NCBI GenBank assembly: GCA_004173415.1 | Contig: SEHC01000072.1 | Span: 1-9,606 of the forward strand | Source: Lysobacteraceae bacterium | Lineage (GTDB): Bacteria > Pseudomonadota > Gammaproteobacteria > Xanthomonadales > Xanthomonadaceae | DNA: 9,606 nt | Direction of reading: 5' to 3' | Shown here: positions 1 to 5,958 of the stretch, in pieces | Layout of the letters: each line of letters starts with the position of its first letter | Numbering within the stretch: position 1 is the first letter of the stretch | The notes under the pieces: model-generated | The model's input: only the letters and a program-made list of their open reading frames with translations | The model's database searches: none | Told to the model about the DNA's origin: nothing | Position numbers and translations under genes: made by a program

Positions 1-200
1 GGCTTGGGAGGGTCGACGATGGTGACCAGCGTCTTCTGCTCCTGTTCCTTCTCCGCCGGCGGGGCCACTGCGGGTATCAGCAGCAGCAGGAATGCAGCCA
101 CGTGCAGCGCGATGACGAACGCCATGCCGATGATGCGCGGCCAGTTCAGCCCGCCCGGCTCTTCGTCCCGATACCTGTTAATGACCAGTTGTTCAGCCAT
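1..200 (-). CDS. tonB: TonB energy transducer, N-terminal part (cut by window edge)
   Basis: TonB couples the proton motive force, through ExbB/ExbD, to TonB-dependent receptors of the outer membrane. Only the first 66 codons are present; the proline-rich spacer and C-terminal domain lie beyond the left edge. The protein starts MAEQLVINRYRDEE, has a single membrane anchor at about residues 22-45 (IIGMAFVIALHVAAFLLLL) and then a periplasmic stretch ending KTLVTIVDPPK, where the proline-rich linker normally begins. His33 sits in the anchor like the functionally important His20 of E. coli TonB; the Ser four residues before it in E. coli is Val here. No other start is possible, because an in-frame stop lies five codons upstream, and the ribosome binding site is weak. 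A 159-bp spacer with promoter-like and operator-like sequences separates it from the TPR gene, so it probably has its own promoter. The identification rests on the N-terminus only, which closely resembles my memory of Xanthomonas TonB. Confidence 0.82.
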   Translation of the reverse strand, partial: MAEQLVINRYRDEEPGGLNWPRIIGMAFVIALHVAAFLLLLIPAVAPPAEKEQEQKTLVTIVDPPK

Positions 201-223
201 GCGCCAATTGACTCACATTTCTT

Positions 224-241
224 GGGCCGACGAATCGGCCC
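224..241 (-). other. Stem-loop in the tonB leader (UUCG loop)
   Basis: GGGCCGA (224-230) and TCGGCCC (235-241) form a perfect 7-bp stem. Read on the coding (minus) strand the loop is TTCG, a UUCG tetraloop, although it is closed by an A-U pair and not the extra-stable C-G pair. It ends 23 nt before the tonB start codon and no T-run follows it, so it looks like a leader structure that could affect mRNA stability or translation, not a terminator. The stem is seen; the role is inferred. Confidence 0.45.
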
Positions 242-256
242 TACCTAGTTCAAGTT

Positions 257-268
257 GTAACCGGTTAC
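257..268. promoter_or_regulatory. Perfect 12-bp palindrome, LacI-family-operator-like, upstream of tonB
   Basis: GTAACCGGTTAC is a perfect palindrome with a central CG. This is the general shape of LacI/GalR-family operators. It lies 57-68 bp before the tonB start, just downstream of the proposed -10 element at 292-297, where a bound repressor could block elongation or clearance. No regulator gene is in the window, so the binding protein is unknown. Confidence 0.4.
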
Positions 269-291
269 GTTTCCGCCGCCGGAAAGCCCAG

Positions 292-300
292 CTTATACCA
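292..300 (-). promoter_or_regulatory. Putative extended -10 promoter for tonB
   Basis: On the minus strand the sequence reads TGG-TATAAG, an extended -10 (TGn followed by a hexamer one base off TATAAT). No good -35 is seen at 16-18 bp spacing, as is common for extended -10 promoters. It would start transcription near 285, giving a leader of about 85 nt that contains the palindrome at 257-268 and the stem-loop at 224-241. The imperfect inverted repeat TTTCCG/CGGAAA at 270-285 overlaps the predicted start. Confidence 0.4.
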
Positions 301-359
301 ATCCCCTACGCCAGTACCATCATTTCCATGCGCCGGTACTCTAATCGGCGAGCCGCCAA

Positions 360-1547
360 TCAGGGCAGGGCGATGATCTGCTTGGCGTCCTGCGGCTTCT
401 TCACGCCCTTCTCCAGCGCCGCCTTGGCCGCCTCCTTGGCCTCCGGAATGCGGTCCTCCTGCCACAGGACCTTGGCCAGGTTGAGGTAGGTCTCGCCGTC
501 CTTGGAAAGCGGCGCGGCCTTGCGCCAGGCATCGATCGCCGGCGCGATCTGCTCTGAGTAATAGTAGGCCTGCGCCAGCGCCAGGTAGGTCTGCTGGTCC
601 GGCTTCATGGCGCCCTTCTGGATGCCTTCATTGATCACCGAGATCACTTCCTTGTCCTTGCCGTCCATGTTGGCGTAGGTCACGTAGAGCTGGCGGTAAT
701 CGCGATCGTCGCTGAGTTGGCCGGCGGCGCGCAGTTTTTCCAGGACCGCGGCTGCTTGGTCGTACTTGTCGGCCTGCAGGTAGACGTTGGCCAGGTTCAT
801 CTGGGCCTTCTTGTCGCCGGGCGCCTTGGCTGCGATCTGCTCGGCCATGCCGATCGCATCGCCCGACTGGCCGGTTTCGGCATAGGCCGCCATCAATGCC
901 TGGCGCCAGTTGTCCTTGGGCTCGGGCGACAACTCGATGGCCTGCTTGAGCAGGGGGATGGCCTCGGCGTAACGCTCGGCCTGGTACAGGCCCTGGCCCT
1001 TCAGCGCCAGCGCCTCCGGATCCTTGGACTTGGTCTCGGCCAGGAACCGGTCCAGCGTGGCCAGGCCTTCGGCGTACTGTTCTTCCTGCAACTGGATGCC
1101 CGCCAGCATGTACATCATCTGGTAGTGGCTGTTGTTGTCCAGCGCATTGAGCTCCAGGGCCTGCTTGAGGTAGGCGAGGGTGGCCGGAGTATCGTCGAGG
1201 TTGTAGGCCGCCTGCGAAGCAAGCTGGGCCGCCAGCGCCTTGTCGTAGTCGGTGGCCGCAGGATTGGCGATCAGCTCGTCGGCCTGCGCGCGGGTCTTGT
1301 CGAACTCATCCTTGTTGTAGGCGTCGACCAGCTTCTGCAGCTTCGACTGCAGCTTCGGCGAACCCTTGGCCTTGGGTTCCTCGCGGGTCGCGTCGGGGTA
1401 CTTGACCTCGGCGGCGCCGGATTTCTTCTTGCTGCTGCGCTCGGCCCGGTCGCGCGTGCCTTCGGCGGCGACGCTGACGGTGGCCGTGCCGAGCAGGCCG
1501 ATGATGGTGGCGGAAAGCAGGGCGCGTTTCAGGTTTCGGAACAACAT
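360..1547 (-). CDS. Secreted tetratricopeptide-repeat (TPR) protein
   Basis: A 395-residue protein with a Sec signal peptide: basic MLFRNLKR, a hydrophobic core at about 9-25, and a likely cleavage at SVAA-E near residue 28. A charged low-complexity linker (about 30-65, rich in K, E, S, P) follows. The rest is helical repeats of TPR type at roughly 143-174, 177-210 (clearest: ALKGQGLYQAERYAEAIPLL), 214-243, 246-275, 317-346 and 351-383; a degenerate repeat may lie at 69-135. TPR arrays are protein-binding scaffolds and no catalytic motif is seen, so this is probably a periplasmic adaptor with unknown partners. The start is supported by GAGGTG five nt upstream of the ATG. It lies between an envelope protease and tonB, as in related Xanthomonadaceae as I recall, which hints at an envelope role but does not prove a link to TonB. 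Confidence 0.82.
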   Translation of the reverse strand: MLFRNLKRALLSATIIGLLGTATVSVAAEGTRDRAERSSKKKSGAAEVKYPDATREEPKAKGSPKLQSKLQKLVDAYNKDEFDKTRAQADELIANPAATDYDKALAAQLASQAAYNLDDTPATLAYLKQALELNALDNNSHYQMMYMLAGIQLQEEQYAEGLATLDRFLAETKSKDPEALALKGQGLYQAERYAEAIPLLKQAIELSPEPKDNWRQALMAAYAETGQSGDAIGMAEQIAAKAPGDKKAQMNLANVYLQADKYDQAAAVLEKLRAAGQLSDDRDYRQLYVTYANMDGKDKEVISVINEGIQKGAMKPDQQTYLALAQAYYYSEQIAPAIDAWRKAAPLSKDGETYLNLAKVLWQEDRIPEAKEAAKAALEKGVKKPQDAKQIIALP

Positions 1548-1661
1548 GGCATCACCTCATGGAGAACTGCAAAGACTGGATGGCTGACCGCCGCCCTTGC
1601 GCGGGGCCGGCAAAACTAACAGAAACGGTGCGTGCTCTGGAACAGGCGTCCAAGTTCCCGT

Positions 1662-2453
1662 TCAACCGCACTTCGGCGCACGCCCACCGGCGCGGGCCTG
1701 CTGGTAGGCCGGGGCCAGGGTGGCGGCGCGTGTGCGAAGTTCCTGGATGCGCGACTGCGGGTTGGGGTGGGTGGACAACCATTCCGGCGGGCGGCCACCG
1801 CCGGCGGCGATCATGTTCTGCCACAGGTCCACCGCCTGGGCCGGATCGAACCCGGCATTGGCCATCAGCCGCTGCCCGACCACGTCGGCTTCGGTTTCCT
1901 GGACCCGGGAGCCTGGCAGCAGGAAGCCAGTCTGGGCGAGCAGTCCGCCGCCCTGGGTGGCCAGGCTGCCGTAGTCGCCGGCCAGCGCGCCCAGCAACTG
2001 CACCGCGCCGCTGGCGCCCATCTGCCGGGTGATGCGTTCATCGTGGTGGCGTTCGATCACGTGGCCGATCTCATGGGCCAGCACCGCCGCCAGCTGGTCC
2101 TGGTTGCGGGCCACGCTGAAGATGCCGGTGTTGACCCCGACCTTGCCACCGGGCAGGGCGAAGGCATTGGGTTCCTTGTTGGCGAATACCGCCGTTTCCC
2201 AACCCACCGACTGGCCCTGTGCGGGCAACTGCCGAACCAAGGCGCTGACCACGCAACGCACGTAGGCGTTCTGTTTGGCGTCGTTGCTGAGCGGACCCTT
2301 GGTCTTGGCCTCGACGAAGGCTTGCGCGCCCAGCTGGTTGAGCTGGCTTTCCGACACCCCGCCCACGTACTGCTTGCGGCCGGTGGAGCTGGTGGTGGTG
2401 GCGCAGCCGGCGACGCCGGCCACGAGAATGGCGGAGAGAATCAAGCGCTTCAT
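1662..2453 (-). CDS. M48-family zinc metalloprotease, lipoprotein
   Basis: A 263-residue exported protease. The N-terminus is a lipoprotein signal (MKRLILSAILVAGVAGC) with lipobox VAGC, so Cys17 would be lipidated. The M48 zinc site is complete: HEIGH at 127-131 and the ExxxD motif ETEAD at 186-190, with Glu186 the expected third ligand. STHPNPQSRI at 227-236 is the conserved C-terminal M48 motif near the active site. The architecture matches the short LoiP/BepA-like group of periplasmic proteases that act in outer-membrane protein quality control; it lacks the C-terminal TPR domain of BepA. The TPR protein encoded next downstream is separate, and whether the two work together is only a thought. 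The ATG is preceded by AAAGGGG at good spacing and overlaps the stop of the candidate micro-ORF at 2450-2527. The substrate is unknown. Confidence 0.9.
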   Translation of the reverse strand: MKRLILSAILVAGVAGCATTTSSTGRKQYVGGVSESQLNQLGAQAFVEAKTKGPLSNDAKQNAYVRCVVSALVRQLPAQGQSVGWETAVFANKEPNAFALPGGKVGVNTGIFSVARNQDQLAAVLAHEIGHVIERHHDERITRQMGASGAVQLLGALAGDYGSLATQGGGLLAQTGFLLPGSRVQETEADVVGQRLMANAGFDPAQAVDLWQNMIAAGGGRPPEWLSTHPNPQSRIQELRTRAATLAPAYQQARAGGRAPKCG

Positions 2454-2527
2454 GCGTCACCCCTTTGGATTTGGCCGAAGTGTGGCGAGGCTTCCCTTAA
2501 CTTTTCGTCAAGCTGCCCGGCGCTCAT
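2450..2527 (-). CDS. Candidate 25-residue micro-ORF bridging the two protease genes
   Basis: A 25-codon frame exactly fills the gap between the CPBP protease and the M48 protease. Its ATG overlaps the upstream stop as ATGA (2524-2527) and its TGA overlaps the M48 ATG as ATGA (2450-2453), the geometry of translational coupling. The peptide begins MSAGQLDEKLREA and ends QIQRGDA; it is hydrophilic, has no membrane segment and matches no family I know. There is no clear ribosome binding site for its own start, as expected for re-initiation, whereas the AAAGGGG near its end serves the M48 start. It could be a real small protein, a coupling device, or chance: the frame is also the open tail of a longer antisense-free frame through the CPBP gene, so openness alone is weak evidence. 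Confidence 0.3.
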   Translation of the reverse strand: MSAGQLDEKLREASPHFGQIQRGDA

Positions 2528-3351
2528 TGACTGCCGTACAGGTTCAGTACCGACAGGGCGATGGCGTTGTTCAGCGCATGGGCCGCGACCGCCGCCCACA
2601 GGGTCCGCGTCCGCCAGTAGACCAGGGCGAATGCCGCGCCCATGAATCCGTAGGTCAGCCAGAGCATGGCGGTGGCCAGCCAGCTGTTGCCGGCGGTGCC
2701 GGGGATTTCGTGCATCAGGGCGAAGGCCGCGCTGCTCAGGACCACGCCGAGCCACGGCCGTCCTGCCGCCCACAGGCGTCCGAACAGGACCCTGCGGAAC
2801 AGCAGTTCTTCATAGGCCGGGGCCAGCAATACCCCGAACATGGTCAGGAACAGGGGACTGGCGGCGTACGCTGCCTCGATGAGGGCCAGGTTGCTTGGCT
2901 GCGGACGGATGTCCAGGGAGTCGCCCAGGACCGAGACCGCACTGCTGAAAAGGAAGGTCGCCACCCCGGTCGCCAGCACCCATGCCCAGGTGCGCCAGCG
3001 CCGCGCGGCCTGGTGGGACAAGCTCCGTTCGGCCGGCGAAGCCCGGCGTCGCCAGAAGTAGACCAGCAGGGCCGCGCCGCCGGTGCTGACCAGGGTCATC
3101 CAGATCATCGGCAGGGCACCCGGCTGGCCAAGCTCCCTGACCAGGGCGGCCACGTCGGGCGCCGCGCCCCGCACGCCCAGTCGCAGGGTCTCGAATACCG
3201 CCCAGGCCAAGCCGCTGGCCAGCGACAGCGCCAGCAGCAGGACGATCGCCAGGACCAGGTCGAGCAGGAATCCGGCGACCGGCCTGCCGGGTCCCGGCGG
3301 CGGGAGCACGGGCGGTCCGGTCACCGGATAGTCGCGCGGCAGCGGTTCCAT
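2524..3351 (-). CDS. CPBP-family intramembrane metalloprotease (CAAX/Abi type)
   Basis: A 275-residue multi-pass membrane protein with the three hallmark motifs of the CPBP (Rce1-like, PF02517) family: EELLFR at 181-186 (EExxxR), FALMH at 210-214 (FxxxH) and HALNN at 258-262 (HxxxN). These residues form the glutamate/histidine active site within the membrane. Hydrophobic segments are visible at about 25-50, 80-99, 122-142, 163-180, 200-214, 225-246 and 250-270. A short proline-rich cytoplasmic tail (TGPPVLPPPGPGRP) precedes the first helix. Bacteria generally lack prenylated CAAX substrates; known bacterial members act in peptide maturation, bacteriocin immunity or membrane protein turnover, and the substrate here cannot be read from sequence. 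The ATG lies 18 nt after the gyrB stop with AGGA five nt upstream, so it is probably co-transcribed with gyrB. Relatives carry a similar gene at this place, as far as I recall. Confidence 0.88.
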   Translation of the reverse strand: MEPLPRDYPVTGPPVLPPPGPGRPVAGFLLDLVLAIVLLLALSLASGLAWAVFETLRLGVRGAAPDVAALVRELGQPGALPMIWMTLVSTGGAALLVYFWRRRASPAERSLSHQAARRWRTWAWVLATGVATFLFSSAVSVLGDSLDIRPQPSNLALIEAAYAASPLFLTMFGVLLAPAYEELLFRRVLFGRLWAAGRPWLGVVLSSAAFALMHEIPGTAGNSWLATAMLWLTYGFMGAAFALVYWRTRTLWAAVAAHALNNAIALSVLNLYGSQ

Positions 3352-3369
3352 CGTCCTGCCGCGGCCGGG

Positions 3370-5823
3370 TCAGATATCCAGGTTGGAGACTTTGAGCGCG
3401 TTGGCGTCGATGAACTCGCGGCGCGGTTCGACCACATCGCCCATCAGGGTGCTGAAGATCTGGTCGGCGGCGACCGCGTCCTCGATGCGGACCTGGAGCA
3501 GGCGGCGGGTATCCGGATTGACCGTGGTATCCCACAGCTGCTCCGGGTTCATTTCACCCAGGCCCTTGAAGCGCTGGATGCTTCGACCCTTCTTGGCTTC
3601 GTCCAGCAGCCAGGCCTGGGCCTGGGCGAAACTGGTGACCGATTGGGTCTTGCTGCCGCGCACGATCTGCGCGCCTTCGCGCACCAGCCCGTTGAGCAGG
3701 GCCGCGGCTTCGCGCAACGGACGCAATTCGCCAGCCTCGAATGCGGCCAGCGGCAGCACCTGGGTCAGCTCCTCGCCCATGTGCCTGCGCCTGGAGAGCA
3801 GCGCGGCAGCACGGTTCTCGTTGGCCGCCTGCAGGGTCAGCGCATAGCGCGCACTGCCGATCCCGCCGTGGTTGAGCCTTGCTTCCAGCGCATCCAGCTC
3901 GACCCGTCCGTCCTCGCTCGCGCCCAGGTGGGCTGCGTCGAAGGGGGTGAAGTCGAGCAAGGCCTCGAGCAGGGCCGGGTCGTAGCGGTGCGCGTTGCGG
4001 GCGATGGTTTCGCGCGCGCCGGCGAAGGACAGCAGCAGCTTCTCCAGCGCCTCTCCGCTGATCGGCGGTTCGCCTTCAGCCGGAATCAGCGCGGCGTTCT
4101 CGACCGCGCTGTTGGCCAGGTAGACGTTGAGCGCCGCGTCATCCTTCATGTAGATCTCCTGCTTGCCCTGCTTGAGCTTGTACAGCGGCGGAAGGCCGAT
4201 GTAGACATGGCCGCGCTCGATCAGCTCGGGCATCTGCCGGTAGAAGAAGGTCAGCAGCAAGGTGCGGATGTGCGAGCCGTCGACGTCGGCGTCGGTCATG
4301 ATGATGATGCGGTGGTAACGCAGCTTGTCGGGGTTGTATTCGTCGCGGCCGATGCCGGTGCCCAGCGCGGTGATCAGCGTGCCGACCTCGGCCGAGGCCA
4401 GCATGCGGTCGAAGCGGGCGCGTTCCACGTTGAGGATCTTGCCCCTCAGCGGTAACACCGCCTGGTTCTTGCGGTTGCGGCCCTGCTTGGCCGAACCGCC
4501 GGCCGAATCACCCTCGACGATGAACAGTTCCGACAGCGCCGGGTCCTTTTCCTGGCAGTCGGCCAGCTTGCCGGGCAGGCCGGCGATATCGAGTGCGCCC
4601 TTGCGCCGGGTCAGGTCGCGGGCCTTGCGGGCGGCCTCGCGCGCACGCGCCGCATCGATGATCTTGCCGGTGATGGCACGGGCTTCGTTGGGGTGTTCTT
4701 GCAGGAACTCCTCCAAACGTGCACCGAACGCGCTCTCAACTACCGGCCTGACCTCGGAACTGACCAGCTTCTCCTTGGTCTGCGAGGAAAAGCTGGGATC
4801 CGGCACCTTGACCGACAGCACCGCGATCATGCCTTCGCGCATGTCGTCGCCGGACAGGCTGATCTTGGCCTGCTTGGCCAGCCCGCTCTGCTCGATGTAG
4901 TTGGTCAGGGTGCGGGTCAGGGCGGCGCGGAAGCCGATCAGGTGGGTACCTCCGTCCTTCTGCGGGATGTTGTTGGTGAAGCAGAACATCGTCTCCTGGT
5001 AGGAGTCTGTCCACTGCAGGGCGACATCGACGGTGATTCCGTTCTGTTCACCGGTCACCGAGATGACGTTGGGATGCAGGGGGGTCTTCAGCTGGGCCAG
5101 GTGCTCGACGAAGGAACGGATCCCGCCCTCGTACTGGAACAGGTCCGACCGGCCTTCGCCACGCTCGTCGCTCAGGGTGATCTTGACGCCCGAGTTGAGG
5201 AAGGAGAGTTCGCGCAGGCGCTTGGCCAGGATGTCGTAGTGGAACTCGACGTCGGTGAAGATCTCCGCGGCCGGCTTGAAGCGCAGCAGGGTGCCGCGCT
5301 TGTCCGAGGCCTCCAGCTGCTTGAGCGGATACAGTGGCTCGCCCAGCGAATATTCCTGCTGGTAATGGAAACCGTCGCGCCAGATATCCAGCCACAGGTG
5401 CTCGGACAGCGCATTGACCACCGAGACGCCAACGCCGTGCAGGCCGCCGGAAACCTTGTAGCTGTTGTCGTCGAACTTACCGCCGGCGTGAAGCACGGTC
5501 ATGATGACTTCGGCGGCCGAAACACCCTCTTCCTTGTGGATATCGACCGGGATGCCGCGGCCGTTGTCGTACACCGCCACCGAACCGTCGGTCAGGATCT
5601 TCACCACCACGTCGTCCGCATGGCCGGCCAAGGCTTCGTCGATGGCGTTGTCGACCACTTCGAAGACCATGTGGTGCAGCCCGGTGCCGTCGTGCACGTC
5701 GCCGATGTACATGCCGGGGCGCTTGCGCACCGCTTCCAGGCCACGCAGGACGGTGATCTTGCTGGAGTCGTAATTGCCGCCGCTGGAGGCGCCACTGGGA
5801 ACGGGGATGGTTTCGTCGGTCAT
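3370..5823 (-). CDS. gyrB: DNA gyrase subunit B
   Basis: GyrB is the ATPase and TOPRIM subunit of DNA gyrase, which introduces negative supercoils as a GyrA2B2 complex. The product has 817 residues from the chosen start MTDETIPVPSG. GHKL ATPase motifs: EVVDNAIDEA (Glu55, Asn59), DNGRGIP (86-92), GGLHGVGVSVVN (126-137) and the QTK loop (348-350). TOPRIM: EGDSAGG (437-443) and DADVDG (511-516), the metal-binding acidic residues. QRFKGLGEMNPEQLW near 750-764 is the tail signature. A poorly conserved block at about 555-740 is the insertion typical of gammaproteobacterial GyrB. The frame stays open upstream to a GTG at 5892, adding 23 residues, but the extension lacks a ribosome binding site and relatives begin near MTDE, so the ATG at 5823 is preferred; its own ribosome binding site (AGCAGG, 13 nt away) is poor. 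The promoter is proposed at 5920-5928. No frameshift or missing key residue is seen. Confidence 0.97.
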   Translation of the reverse strand: MTDETIPVPSGASSGGNYDSSKITVLRGLEAVRKRPGMYIGDVHDGTGLHHMVFEVVDNAIDEALAGHADDVVVKILTDGSVAVYDNGRGIPVDIHKEEGVSAAEVIMTVLHAGGKFDDNSYKVSGGLHGVGVSVVNALSEHLWLDIWRDGFHYQQEYSLGEPLYPLKQLEASDKRGTLLRFKPAAEIFTDVEFHYDILAKRLRELSFLNSGVKITLSDERGEGRSDLFQYEGGIRSFVEHLAQLKTPLHPNVISVTGEQNGITVDVALQWTDSYQETMFCFTNNIPQKDGGTHLIGFRAALTRTLTNYIEQSGLAKQAKISLSGDDMREGMIAVLSVKVPDPSFSSQTKEKLVSSEVRPVVESAFGARLEEFLQEHPNEARAITGKIIDAARAREAARKARDLTRRKGALDIAGLPGKLADCQEKDPALSELFIVEGDSAGGSAKQGRNRKNQAVLPLRGKILNVERARFDRMLASAEVGTLITALGTGIGRDEYNPDKLRYHRIIIMTDADVDGSHIRTLLLTFFYRQMPELIERGHVYIGLPPLYKLKQGKQEIYMKDDAALNVYLANSAVENAALIPAEGEPPISGEALEKLLLSFAGARETIARNAHRYDPALLEALLDFTPFDAAHLGASEDGRVELDALEARLNHGGIGSARYALTLQAANENRAAALLSRRRHMGEELTQVLPLAAFEAGELRPLREAAALLNGLVREGAQIVRGSKTQSVTSFAQAQAWLLDEAKKGRSIQRFKGLGEMNPEQLWDTTVNPDTRRLLQVRIEDAVAADQIFSTLMGDVVEPRREFIDANALKVSNLDI

Positions 5824-5919
5824 TCGCTTGGATTCGCCTGCTGAGCCGCCGTGCACGCCTGGAGCGGGAAGATCGCCGGTCCGGTTGGCCACACATTAGC
5901 TATAGGGAGTGAGGCAGGA

Positions 5920-5928
5920 ATTATACCA
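5920..5928 (-). promoter_or_regulatory. Extended -10 promoter for gyrB
   Basis: On the minus strand the sequence reads TGG-TATAAT, a consensus -10 hexamer with the TGn extension, standing out in a GC-rich spacer. The 17-bp-spaced -35 position reads GGAGGG, which is poor, consistent with an extended -10 promoter. Transcription would start near 5913 and give a leader of about 90 nt before the ATG at 5823. gyrB is often supercoiling-controlled in other bacteria, but nothing here proves that. Confidence 0.6.
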
Positions 5929-5958
5929 CCGCGACCCCGCTGCCCTCCATGCGGCGGG

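Noticed and set aside
313..340. AGTACC...GGTACT inverted repeat after the TPR gene
   Set aside because: A six-bp stem with a 16-nt loop and no T-run is too weak to call a terminator.
2052..2068. CACGTG core with partial parS-like flanks in the M48 gene
   Set aside because: The arms do not match TGTTC/GAACC; it lies in the HEIGHVIERH codons. Other CACGTG cores near 96 and 7145 also lack the arms.
2275..4455. Very long plus-strand open frame (726 codons) opposite the M48, CPBP and gyrB genes
   Set aside because: The translation is low-complexity, rich in R, G, Q and A, with no domain; it is the antisense shadow expected in GC-rich DNA opposite a strongly conserved gyrB. The same holds for the plus-strand frames at 717-1619, 4693-5844 and 6941-8239.
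5535..5543. TGTGGATAT, one mismatch from a DnaA box
   Set aside because: It is isolated inside gyrB and encodes the conserved DIHKEE region, so codon constraint explains it.
5900..5909. CTATAGGGAG, resembling the core of a T7-type phage promoter
   Set aside because: Only about 10 bases match and the upstream TAATACGACTCA part is missing; no phage genes are present.
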